DNA of 56,800 nucleotides. Source: Ruminococcus sp. (GTDB taxonomy: Bacteria; Bacillota_A; Clostridia; Oscillospirales; Ruminococcaceae). The first letter of the stretch is position 1; each line of letters opens with the position of its first letter. The stretch is from NCBI GenBank assembly GCA_017480485.1, contig JAFVAN010000024.1:1-56800 (forward strand), in the 5' to 3' direction. This document shows, piece by piece, positions 37,515-45,565 of the stretch. The notes beneath the pieces were generated by a model. The model saw only the letters and a program-made list of their open reading frames with translations, was not told the DNA's origin and did no database searches. The position numbers and the translations under genes are program-made.

Positions 37515-37549
37515 GCGATACGGTGGCACGAATATAGGCTGGGTGGGTT
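37515..37549 (+). repeat. 35-bp direct repeat, copy 2
   Basis: Second copy, 34 of 35 bases identical to 37321-37355. The roughly 160 bases between the copies are A+T-rich and match nothing else in the window. Confidence 0.85.
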
Positions 37550-37600
37550 TGCTGCTTTATTATAAGACGTTCTATTGTTGTCAGCACTCAAAAACTGCTC

Positions 37601-37629
37601 TTGATTTTACTCTGCGCCTGTGCTATAAT
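37601..37629 (+). promoter_or_regulatory. Promoter of the HipA-like gene
   Basis: TTGATT (37601-37606), 17-bp spacer, TATAAT (37624-37629) preceded by TGC. Confidence 0.75.
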
Positions 37630-37658
37630 ATATTCATCAATGAAACGAGGTGAGCGCC

Positions 37659-38699
37659 GTGAGCAATGATGATCTGCTTATAATGTCCAAAGACACCGTT
37701 ACCGCAAAGTGGGAGGACGGCAGACTTATTGTTGTCAACGAGCAGCTGCTGCCGCTGTTTTTAAGGCGTGTTCACAATGTTTATCTATGGCTTGAGACCC
37801 GGGCCATTGACAGTCACCGGGCTAACTCAAGGCTGCTGAAAAAGGCTCTCCGTCTGAAGGAGAAGGACGACGCCTCGACTGCACTTAAAATGAACGGCGC
37901 AACTATCACCGACACCTACTGGGTCAAGTCGGCTGACAGCAGGCTCTGCTATGCAGATGTCCGTTTCGGAGACGATTATTTCTCGGAGCTTGCCCTTAAA
38001 GGAAGCTATGACAGCTTCAACAAGGCTGCCGAAAGGCCTGACAGCAGGACACCCGAGCTAACTAACACGGGAAGCTTTGAAAAATGCTGGAAGCTCAAAA
38101 ACGGGAAATGGTATATGTACAAGTGCGCCACTCCCGACGAGCAGTTCACCGAGCTCTTTGTATGCCGTCTGGGGCGGCTTCTCGAAATGAAAATGGCTGA
38201 TTATCAGCTTGGCGACGGCTGCGTTATCTCAGAGGACTACACTGCTTCCGCCTCGGTGAATTTTGAGCCAGCCCTTGCATTTATGGGAGACAACGAAGAC
38301 TACGAAGCGGTCATAGAGGAGCTCAACAGGCTCTGCCCTCAGGCGGTCCCCGATTATATCAGAATGATATTTCTTGACACGGTCTGCGCTAACCCTGACA
38401 GGCACACAAGCAATTTCGGACTTCTCCGCGACCCCGACACAGGCGAGTTATTGGGACTTGCGCCCTGCTTTGATCACAACATGGCACTGATCTCCCGCGG
38501 CAAGCCTGCAATGCCCACTGAAAACGATCTGCTGATAAAGCTTTTCAATGAGGTGATAGAGGATCACCCAGAGTACAAGCAGTATATCCCACTGCTGACA
38601 AATGAAGCACTGCAAGAGGCGGCTGACATTCCGGTTAATGCGGATAAGGGATATGCGGTTGAGCTTGTTAAGGCGAGGTATGGGTTGATAAGGAAGTAG
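37659..38699 (+). CDS. HipA-like kinase-domain protein
   Basis: A 346-residue protein with a HipA/CtkA-type catalytic half. The key segment is NPDRHTSNFGLLRDPDTGE (kinase catalytic Asp and Asn), followed by LAPCFDHNMALI (metal-binding Asp). The N-terminal part holds FLRRVHNVYLWLETRAID and a WKLKNGKWYMYKC ATP-site-like strand. It lacks a HipB partner, so it may be a stand-alone kinase rather than a toxin. GTG at 37659 follows GAGGTGA. It sits directly upstream of the T7SS-like island but has its own promoter and terminator. Confidence 0.75.
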   Translation: MSNDDLLIMSKDTVTAKWEDGRLIVVNEQLLPLFLRRVHNVYLWLETRAIDSHRANSRLLKKALRLKEKDDASTALKMNGATITDTYWVKSADSRLCYADVRFGDDYFSELALKGSYDSFNKAAERPDSRTPELTNTGSFEKCWKLKNGKWYMYKCATPDEQFTELFVCRLGRLLEMKMADYQLGDGCVISEDYTASASVNFEPALAFMGDNEDYEAVIEELNRLCPQAVPDYIRMIFLDTVCANPDRHTSNFGLLRDPDTGELLGLAPCFDHNMALISRGKPAMPTENDLLIKLFNEVIEDHPEYKQYIPLLTNEALQEAADIPVNADKGYAVELVKARYGLIRK

Positions 38700-38723
38700 G
38701 GTTGATTTTTAATTGAAATAGTT

Positions 38724-38750
38724 AAGGCACAGCTGGGCTGTGCCTTTTTT
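38724..38750 (+). terminator. Terminator of the HipA-like gene
   Basis: Stem AAGGCACAGC / GCTGTGCCTT with a 3-base loop followed by T-run. Confidence 0.9.
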
Positions 38751-38960
38751 GTAAGTGAAAAGGTCATGAGCTATCATAGTCCTCACCTTGCTTTGGGACA
38801 ATAAGCTTTACCTTAGATCTCAGAATAAAGAAAGGTGAAATGTAATAAACTGACGGATAAGTTTATACTCTCTATAACAATTTAGTGTTAGTTGAACTAC
38901 AACACTTCGATTATTTTGTGTAATTTTTTTAGAATAACACAGCTAAATTACTAAAAAATG

Positions 38961-38989
38961 TTGAAATTTACTTAATTGTGTGATATAAT
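38961..38989 (+). promoter_or_regulatory. Promoter of the T7SS-like operon
   Basis: TTGAAA (38961-38966), 17-bp spacer, extended -10 TGATATAAT (TATAAT at 38984-38989), 138 bases before the first gene. Confidence 0.75.
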
Positions 38990-39029
38990 TATTATACTTT
39001 TTAAGGTTTGATCAGCGTTTCAGTTTTAT

Positions 39030-39086
39030 ACAACTACGCTAAATGTAAAAAGCATCTGAATAATGCTATGTCGATTGTGTAGTTGT
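39030..39086 (+). promoter_or_regulatory. Structured leader of the T7SS-like operon
   Basis: ACAACTAC (39030-39037) pairs perfectly with GTAGTTGT (39079-39086). Inside, AGCAT (39051-39055) pairs with ATGCT (39063-39067). A T-rich run follows (TTTCTTT), so it could act as a weak attenuator. Confidence 0.45.
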
Positions 39087-39126
39087 TTCTTTATAAAATC
39101 AAAAATTGATAAGGAAGTAATAAATT

Positions 39127-42100
39127 ATGAAGAGACCTTCTACGCTTTATGAACTTAATAAAGAATACATAGATGACAATAAGGCTGCAAAAGAGCTTGA
39201 GAACAGCATTTACAATATTAGATCCAATAAAAACCAAGATACGGAAACACTGATTTCCAATATTAACGAGTTAATGCGGTTAAATCAAAAATACAAGCTT
39301 GTCGATCAAAATGATCTGGTGGTGTCGGATGTTATTGATTTATGTAATCAGTATACAATGTGTGTTACTTCGATAAAAAAATATCAAAGCGCTTTGAACG
39401 CTAAAGCTCTGGGACATAAAGAAGTTGAAGAAGTCGTTAAAGAACAGCAAAAGTTTGATAATATAAAGAAGCGCTTCAGGAACAATTATGATATTAATTC
39501 TCAGGAGATCATTGATGATATTATTGTCAAGTGTTTAAGTGCTCTGTACGAAAAGAAAAAACAAGGTCTTGAAGCGTATAAGCAACAGGCACGAGACATT
39601 ATGAATTCTGAGCCGATCCTACTGAAAAAAGATGATCCTATAAATAAGAATGATACTTTACCCACCAAGCTTATTGTGGCAAAAACCACTGTTCATAAAA
39701 CGGATCTTGAGCTATTAAAAGTTATTGGTGTCTCTTTTGATCAGGAATCGATATACAGTGATATTCAAGGCAACGGCAATATATGGTTGGACTATGTTCG
39801 TTCGGATAGCAGTGCTGCTGATATTGATCGATTTGTTATTTCCTATATTACCAAGTATATTGAATCTTTTCCCTTAGGCGCTGTACATGTGAGCATTGTT
39901 GATAAAAATCCATCAGCTGCTTATAATGCTATGATCAATGCCTTTCAAAGTGATGCAAACGGGGATAACGCCAGAGACACTGTCCAGGTATTTGACAAAC
40001 TGAAAACTGTAACAGATAAGTGCAAGCAGCACGGTGTAGATATATTCAAGAAATTCAAATCATCTGATCAGACTCTTTTTGATATATACAATACTGACAA
40101 AAGTGATTACTTTGAACTTATTGTATTAAAAGGCGGAATTAAAGACAGAGATTATTCCGCTTCAGATATACAGGATGATATTAGAGCCCTGACCAAGGCA
40201 AAAGAACGCGCACATAGAAGCGGCATCCGATTTCTGATCATCAATGAGGTAAAGACTGAAGAGCGGGAAAGATCAAAAGAGAGAATGCTCGAAGAGGAGA
40301 TAAAGAAAAACTGCGGAATGGTTTTGAGCTATAATAATGGGACATTTGAGTATAACAAGGAAAAAGTTGAATGCTTGAAGATCTATGGAGATGTTGAAAC
40401 TTATGTTAGGTTCAGGACTCCTAAGCTTGCGGAAATGATAAACAAGATGAAGAAAGACTTGGTAGAAATAAAAGACATTTCTTATACAAGCACTTCATTT
40501 AATGATGATATTATGTTTATCCCTGTCGGAAAGAGCGGAGTTGATACAGTGGAGCTTCCATTCAGCTGTAACAATTCGGTCTCTTCTACCGAGGCAGGCT
40601 GTATTGGATATATGGTTATCGGTGCGAGCGGCTATGGAAAATCATCTTTATTTCATAGTATTGTTATCAATGGTTGCCTAAAGCATTCGCCGAATGATCT
40701 GAATTTCTGGCTCCTGGATTTCAAAGACGGAAGTGCGTCATCAAAATACGAGAGCGGCATCCCACACATAAAGTATATTGCATCCAGAAATAAAGTTGAA
40801 GATGCTGACTGTTTATTCCAAATGGTTCTTGAAGAGATGACCAGAAGAACAGATGCGTTTAACAAAATAGGCGTAAATAATATTGTTGAGTATAATAAAA
40901 AATCACCTGATCAACTGCCGAGGATAATAATTATTATTGACGAAATACAGGAGATTTTCCTGGATGTGAGTGGTGAATACAATTACAATGAGAGTATAAA
41001 GAATAAAATAGCATCTATTTCCAGCCGTATGAGATCTGCCGGTATGCATTTTGTAATGATTGCACAGAATCTAAGCATAGGAAGATCTAATGTGCTTCAA
41101 GAAGCATTCATGCTATCAGCAAGTGGCAGAATATGTTTTCGAGTTGATCAGGATGCTCTTACTGGTTCGGGGTTTAAACAGGCGTTCCGCGATCATCAAG
41201 AAGAGATCGCAAATCTAAAGTCGGGAGAAGTGTATATAAGCTATAATAACGGCGGTTCTATAAGGAAAGCCAAAATATCATTTGCTTCAGCTGATGAATT
41301 CGGCGAGTACTTGAAAGAGATCCGTGAAAAATATCCAAACCAAAGAAACACAAAAGTAATTGGTTCTGAAACCAGGCTTTCATTAACTGATAAATTACAG
41401 GGCCGTTCCGAAACATACTATGATGTTATTAGCCATGCACGTAATCGATCTGATCGCTTTGCTTCCGTCATCGGAGAAGATATATACAGAATGGAACCGA
41501 TTGGGGTCGATTTTTCTACAGATCGAAATTCATCACTGCTCTTTGTAGGAACGAATAAGCGTATCTCAGCCTCCTTATGCTCTTCCGTTGCGATTTCTGT
41601 TTCTAAGCTAAATGCAGATGTTTATACTTTTAATGCAAACAGAGATCAGCTATTTATGACCGTCAGAAAAGCATTAGAAAACCCTGTTCAAAGCTGTAAA
41701 CCTATTGAATTTTCCGGAGTGATTGGTAAATTGTATTCTGTTTTCATTGAAAGGCAGAATGAGCTTCAGTATCTTGACGATGATGAAACTCCTGATTATT
41801 CACCGATCTTCCTTATTGTAAACGACTATTATGAAATAGAATCAGTAAAGAAAAACGAGCAGATAACTCTTAATGGAACAGATAATCATCCTGACCAAGA
41901 AGATCCTGGACGTATGACTTTTGATCTGAATTTTAGCAATGATATGCAAAATGAAGACCCACAAGAAAAATATCCTGTTCAGGAATTAGTTTCTATTCTA
42001 TTGAACGAAGGCTACAAAACAAACATTCACGTTGTGCTTTCTATTTCGAGCGTATTGACAAGAGGATATGGTGATGATCTTATGGCCGCTGAGATGATTC

Positions 42101-42291
42101 TGTTTAATGATTGTGACTTAGATCAATTACCGATCAACCATGATAGAAGATTAAAAGGGCTGCTGGAAAGCATTCACATGCCCTCTGGTGATGAGACCTT
42201 AGCTATTAGAGTAAGCAGTGGCGGCAGATTCAGCAAGATAAGACCGCTGATCTACGATAATGATGATGTAAAGAAAATAGGATCTTTGTAA
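39127..42291 (+). CDS. FtsK/EssC-like ATPase of the T7SS-like system
   Basis: A 1054-residue FtsK/SpoIIIE-type P-loop ATPase, presumed motor of the system. Residues 1-165 are charged and coiled-coil-like in place of the FHA domains of EssC. Residues about 190-450 look like a divergent ATPase-like module without P-loop. The active module has Walker A GASGYGKS (499-506), Walker B RIIIIIDE (599-606) and the FtsK-family RSAGMHFVMIAQNLS. A third module has a degenerate loop GTNKRIS (808-814), like the inactive C-terminal domains of EssC. I see no membrane helix, unlike EssC. The ATG follows AAGGAAG. First gene of the operon. Confidence 0.85.
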   Translation: MKRPSTLYELNKEYIDDNKAAKELENSIYNIRSNKNQDTETLISNINELMRLNQKYKLVDQNDLVVSDVIDLCNQYTMCVTSIKKYQSALNAKALGHKEVEEVVKEQQKFDNIKKRFRNNYDINSQEIIDDIIVKCLSALYEKKKQGLEAYKQQARDIMNSEPILLKKDDPINKNDTLPTKLIVAKTTVHKTDLELLKVIGVSFDQESIYSDIQGNGNIWLDYVRSDSSAADIDRFVISYITKYIESFPLGAVHVSIVDKNPSAAYNAMINAFQSDANGDNARDTVQVFDKLKTVTDKCKQHGVDIFKKFKSSDQTLFDIYNTDKSDYFELIVLKGGIKDRDYSASDIQDDIRALTKAKERAHRSGIRFLIINEVKTEERERSKERMLEEEIKKNCGMVLSYNNGTFEYNKEKVECLKIYGDVETYVRFRTPKLAEMINKMKKDLVEIKDISYTSTSFNDDIMFIPVGKSGVDTVELPFSCNNSVSSTEAGCIGYMVIGASGYGKSSLFHSIVINGCLKHSPNDLNFWLLDFKDGSASSKYESGIPHIKYIASRNKVEDADCLFQMVLEEMTRRTDAFNKIGVNNIVEYNKKSPDQLPRIIIIIDEIQEIFLDVSGEYNYNESIKNKIASISSRMRSAGMHFVMIAQNLSIGRSNVLQEAFMLSASGRICFRVDQDALTGSGFKQAFRDHQEEIANLKSGEVYISYNNGGSIRKAKISFASADEFGEYLKEIREKYPNQRNTKVIGSETRLSLTDKLQGRSETYYDVISHARNRSDRFASVIGEDIYRMEPIGVDFSTDRNSSLLFVGTNKRISASLCSSVAISVSKLNADVYTFNANRDQLFMTVRKALENPVQSCKPIEFSGVIGKLYSVFIERQNELQYLDDDETPDYSPIFLIVNDYYEIESVKKNEQITLNGTDNHPDQEDPGRMTFDLNFSNDMQNEDPQEKYPVQELVSILLNEGYKTNIHVVLSISSVLTRGYGDDLMAAEMILFNDCDLDQLPINHDRRLKGLLESIHMPSGDETLAIRVSSGGRFSKIRPLIYDNDDVKKIGSL

Positions 42292-42316
42292 AAGCTTATA
42301 TGAGGAGCGATGAAAA

Positions 42317-42928
42317 ATGAAAAGGCTTAATGTAAATATTGAGGAAGTAAACATAAAGGGTGACATCGACCAACTTTCTCAAGCTGTGATCGTTATTGAT
42401 AAGGCTCTGCAATCTATTGCTGACAATACGGATAAGCTATATAGCAAGCTTATGAATTTTCAATCAACCAATCTCGGTAAAACTTATAATAACATTGTAC
42501 AGACCACGGCAGAGCTCAGGAGTGAATTATACTATTCATCTGCAGAGATGAACGATCTGCAGCGCCAGCTTATCGACTATCAAAACAAGCTTTATAGGTA
42601 TGAAGGAATAAACAGATCCGCTCCCTCACCGAATAAGTTCTTTGTTCAGAAAAGAAAGCTCAGCACGAGCACCAATGGCTTTATGTTTTCAAGAAAAGAT
42701 ATGCAAGACCTGATAGCTATGATAAAAAGCTTTGTCGGTTCAGTTGAAAGCAATCTGAAAAATATTGTTAAAGCTAAAGACTCGGCATCGCATTTCTGGA
42801 AGGACAGACAATATAAAGACTTCTCTTCATTTATTGATGATGTTAATAATAAAACACAAAGAGCAATAAAAAAATATGAAGGATTTATAGCTGATATTGA
42901 CAACAAGGTGAAGGAGTTGAGTGAATAA
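42317..42928 (+). CDS. WXG100-like helical protein with C-terminal FWKD motif
   Basis: A 203-residue helical protein. The first 95 residues are coiled-coil-like (LSQAVIVIDKALQSIADN), a short Pro/Ser linker follows, and the last 75 residues resemble an ESAT-6-type hairpin with Trp161 in HFWKDRQYKDFSSF at the turn. It could be a two-module WXG100-like protein or an LXG-associated partner. ATG with GAGGAG, 25 bp after the ATPase gene, in the same operon. Function is inferred from context. Confidence 0.6.
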   Translation: MKRLNVNIEEVNIKGDIDQLSQAVIVIDKALQSIADNTDKLYSKLMNFQSTNLGKTYNNIVQTTAELRSELYYSSAEMNDLQRQLIDYQNKLYRYEGINRSAPSPNKFFVQKRKLSTSTNGFMFSRKDMQDLIAMIKSFVGSVESNLKNIVKAKDSASHFWKDRQYKDFSSFIDDVNNKTQRAIKKYEGFIADIDNKVKELSE

Positions 42929-43180
42929 ATGGATCTAAGATTTGATTCAAAAGCTGCATTGGATCTGATAAAGCATATGGATATTTATTATAAAGACATG
43001 GGAAGAGAGATCAAACATATTATCACTCTGACCGAACGCTCAAGCAGATGGAACGACGATCAGAATGCAGCTTTTTTTAATAACATCAAAGAGATAGTAG
43101 AAGAACTAAAGGAAACAATCAAGATACAAGTAGATTATAGAAACACTTACTATGACAGAGTAAAAGAACTTAGGGAGTGA
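42929..43180 (+). CDS. Small WXG100-like protein (W-x-D)
   Basis: An 83-residue all-helical protein the size of ESAT-6/WXG100 proteins. Trp41 in SSRWNDDQNAAFF lies at the expected turn between two helices, but the motif is W-N-D instead of W-x-G. A helix with YRNTYYDRVKEL ends the protein. The ATG abuts the preceding stop (TAAATG) with AAGGAG upstream. Predicted secreted substrate or effector chaperone. Confidence 0.65.
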   Translation: MDLRFDSKAALDLIKHMDIYYKDMGREIKHIITLTERSSRWNDDQNAAFFNNIKEIVEELKETIKIQVDYRNTYYDRVKELRE

Positions 43181-43186
43181 GCTTAG

Positions 43187-43480
43187 ATGAAAAGGCACTA
43201 TGATATGTGCGTAGATTTAAACACATTAAACGATCTTCACGTCGGCCTTAAGAGAATAAAACTCAATATAGAGAGCTCTGTATCACAGATGGACAGGGCG
43301 ATGGGATATAGTCAAGATTATCTTTCAGGAGAACAATTTGAAAAGGCAAGAGCTATCACAGATTCATGCTTAGAACGTAACAAGATCACAGTAAAAAACA
43401 TTGAACACGCATTAAAATACTTGGAAGAGCTGATGGAGCAGACAGAAAGATACAATAAGCTTATGTATCAACGGAGGTAA
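43187..43480 (+). CDS. Small helical ESAT-6-like protein
   Basis: A 97-residue helical protein of WXG100 size. No Trp is present; the turn region reads YSQDYLSGEQFEKAR around residue 45. Helices before (LHVGLKRIKLNIESSVSQM) and after (TVKNIEHALKYLEELMEQ) suggest a hairpin. The ATG follows GGGAG, 6 bp after the previous gene. Comparable to Lap-type partners of LXG effectors. Confidence 0.55.
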   Translation: MKRHYDMCVDLNTLNDLHVGLKRIKLNIESSVSQMDRAMGYSQDYLSGEQFEKARAITDSCLERNKITVKNIEHALKYLEELMEQTERYNKLMYQRR

Positions 43481-43481
43481 T

Positions 43482-43751
43482 ATGAAAACAGTAGATCTGA
43501 CTAAGCTATATGCGAATGATAAAGAACTCATCAGGTTGATAGAAGAACTAAAAAAAAGATATAAATGTAATTGGGATGACGCGGTACATGATTCGTATAA
43601 TAATTACATTAAAGAGATAGTCCACTACTCCTCCATGATACACAAAGAATGTGATAGTATTAAAGAAACAAATGCTGAGATCGGATCAGTAAACATTGAA
43701 GAAATGAAGAATACAATAAATGATCTTTGCCGAAGGGTTGATAGCTTATGA
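43482..43751 (+). CDS. Small WXG100-like protein (W-x-D)
   Basis: An 89-residue helical protein. Trp31 in CNWDDAVHDSYNNYI sits at the start of the second helix, again W-D-D where W-x-G is expected. ATG follows GGAGG, one base after the previous stop. The 3' end overlaps the LXG-like toxin start by 4 bp (ATGA), so the two are translationally coupled, suggesting a chaperone-effector pair. Confidence 0.65.
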   Translation: MKTVDLTKLYANDKELIRLIEELKKRYKCNWDDAVHDSYNNYIKEIVHYSSMIHKECDSIKETNAEIGSVNIEEMKNTINDLCRRVDSL

Positions 43752-45175
43752 ATATATATGCAAAAGTTGATCATGACGATGTTAAAGCTTTTCGCCTTAC
43801 TTCTGATGCGATCAAAGAATACGCTGATAAGCTTGATAGCAGTTTTGAACTCATTGAACTGATGACAAGATCGGTATCTGTTACAATAAACGATCTGGAT
43901 TCATACTCCCACAAACTCGAGAATGCCAAAAAAACAGTTGATAATGAACAGGATAGAATTAGAGAAAGACTCCGTGCATTGGAAGATGAGTGTGAGGAAA
44001 TAGAAGACAGTATAGATGATGTTAAATCTGATCTGCAATGTACTGATAAAACAATCACAATGACAGACAGCGAAGGTGAAGAATTTGAAGAAACAAATCC
44101 TGAATACACTAAGCTGATGGACAAGCTTCAAGACCTTGAAGACGATCTGGATAACGTAGAGAGCAAATTATCAGATACCAGAAGTGAGCTTAACAGGGTA
44201 ATTTATCTCAGAGATGAGATAATTGAACAAGACCGTTTAGCCAGAAATGCAGTTGACCTTTTGGATGACTGTAAACGAAAAGTAAATCGTTCGCTAAACG
44301 AATTAAGAAACTATTCTGCTAACATAAGAGAAAGCAGCACCTCAGCGGTCGATACACTTATTCAAATTGAAAAAACAATAGAAGAATATCGAAAGATAAA
44401 GATCAGACTTAATCCTGCCCAAATCAGCCCTCTGGATTATTCTTCCTTTACAACGGATAGAACTATTAGTTCCCCTCTTATCAATGTAGAAAAAATAACT
44501 ATAAACATTAATAATAAGGAAGCTCATAACGCTTCGGCTATGACGTTAAAAAAGCAAAACGATCCCGCAGCAAATGAACACGAGCATACCAAGGTAGATC
44601 AAAATGGGCATATTTGTGAATTTGAAGGTAGAACTTATGGAGGAAAGTATAACTCCTATGATGAAAGACTTTCATACACGCCAAAAGATAATTCCGTATA
44701 TGGATATTACGAAAGCGAAAGAGGCGAGTCAAAGTTTATTCCTTCTTCCAAAACCGTCGAGGGAATAGAAATAATTGCAATTTTAAGCAATTATGATTTA
44801 GACGGTATTATATATAGAAATGCCGAGCCTGATTTTGAAGTATGTTCAGAAGCAGTAGTTGAAATAGATGATATGACAGAAAACAGATATGATTATCTCA
44901 AAGGAAGTGTAAAAAAGCCGGGCAATTTTTCTCAAGCAGATATAAAGCTTGCAAAGAAGTGGTCTGATGAAAAGAAAAATTCCAAAAGAGATTGGACACC
45001 TTCTGATGTTCGGACCTATCGACAGTCAAATCGTCTGACCTGGCATGAAAAATGTGATACAAAAACAATGGTGATGGTAAGAAGAGAAATAAATGAATAC
45101 TTCAAACACATTGGCGGAGTATCTGAGTGTAGAGTAAGAGATGGAGGTATAAAAGATGGCGGATTTGATGACTAA
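43748..45175 (+). CDS. LXG-like polymorphic toxin with HNH-type nuclease domain
   Basis: A 475-residue modular toxin. Residues 1-230 form a long coiled-coil LXG-like region (RERLRALEDECEEIEDS). Residues about 280-400 are a pretoxin-like region (FEGRTYGGKYNSYDERLSY). The end (about 400-475) matches HNH/GHH-type toxin nucleases: LTWHEKCDTKTM with His433 and Glu434, VMVRREINEYF, and HIGGVSE with His454. Such domains cut DNA or RNA in rival cells. It overlaps the upstream small gene by 4 bp and the immunity gene by 20 bp. Lacks signal peptide, as expected for type VII substrates. Confidence 0.75.
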   Translation: MNIYAKVDHDDVKAFRLTSDAIKEYADKLDSSFELIELMTRSVSVTINDLDSYSHKLENAKKTVDNEQDRIRERLRALEDECEEIEDSIDDVKSDLQCTDKTITMTDSEGEEFEETNPEYTKLMDKLQDLEDDLDNVESKLSDTRSELNRVIYLRDEIIEQDRLARNAVDLLDDCKRKVNRSLNELRNYSANIRESSTSAVDTLIQIEKTIEEYRKIKIRLNPAQISPLDYSSFTTDRTISSPLINVEKITININNKEAHNASAMTLKKQNDPAANEHEHTKVDQNGHICEFEGRTYGGKYNSYDERLSYTPKDNSVYGYYESERGESKFIPSSKTVEGIEIIAILSNYDLDGIIYRNAEPDFEVCSEAVVEIDDMTENRYDYLKGSVKKPGNFSQADIKLAKKWSDEKKNSKRDWTPSDVRTYRQSNRLTWHEKCDTKTMVMVRREINEYFKHIGGVSECRVRDGGIKDGGFDD

Positions 45176-45539
45176 TAAACAATTAAATATCTGGGGCAGA
45201 GATTTTGATCTGCCTGTAGTGTTTCAGAATTTTTCAGATGAGCCCATATCTAATCTGGAAAGAGAAACAGCCCAAAAATTAGGAGTCTCTGATTTTAATA
45301 CAGCTAAGCACCATCTTACAGAATTCATCCTTAAACACAACAAGGAAGAGCTTGGAGCTTCAAAAATAGATAATATATTCAAATATGTAATTCCAAAGTC
45401 TATCATAATATGTAATAATAAGCACAATAGACTCTTCGCTTTGATGTGCAACTACAGATTTGATATGGAACACGGTTTAGCAATAGTGTTTGAGAATGAG
45501 TCCTATAAAGCAGTCGGATATCAAGATATCATCTTATAA
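45156..45539 (+). CDS. Immunity protein, DUF6985-like
   Basis: A 127-residue cytosolic protein predicted to neutralise the preceding nuclease. It starts inside the toxin gene (20-bp overlap) with GGAGG before the ATG. The pattern LPVVFQNFSDEPISNLERET, then MCNYRFDMEHGLAIVFENES and GYQDIIL at the end, resembles DUF6985-type immunity proteins as I recall them. The acidic C-terminal part could mask a basic nuclease surface. Binding is inferred. Confidence 0.7.
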   Translation: MADLMTNKQLNIWGRDFDLPVVFQNFSDEPISNLERETAQKLGVSDFNTAKHHLTEFILKHNKEELGASKIDNIFKYVIPKSIIICNNKHNRLFALMCNYRFDMEHGLAIVFENESYKAVGYQDIIL

Positions 45540-45565
45540 ATAATTAGCTATGGGGTGTTAATAAA

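Larger units (their letters stand above)
37208..37600. other. Repeat-bearing intergenic region
   Basis: About 390 bases without a gene. It holds copy D of the dispersed repeat (37261-37323) and two copies of a 35-bp sequence (37321-37355, 37515-37549). Nothing else is recognised before the HipA-like gene promoter. Confidence 0.6.
38751..39126 (+). other. Upstream region of the T7SS-like operon
   Basis: 376 A+T-rich bases with no gene. The sharp fall in G+C begins here. The stretch contains the operon promoter (38961-38989) and a leader of roughly 130 bases with a nested inverted repeat. Confidence 0.7.

Noticed and set aside
43748..45175. Long coiled-coil protein as an SMC or structural protein
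   Set aside because: It has no ATPase motif, and its C-terminal HNH-type residues with an overlapping small gene fit a toxin-immunity pair better.
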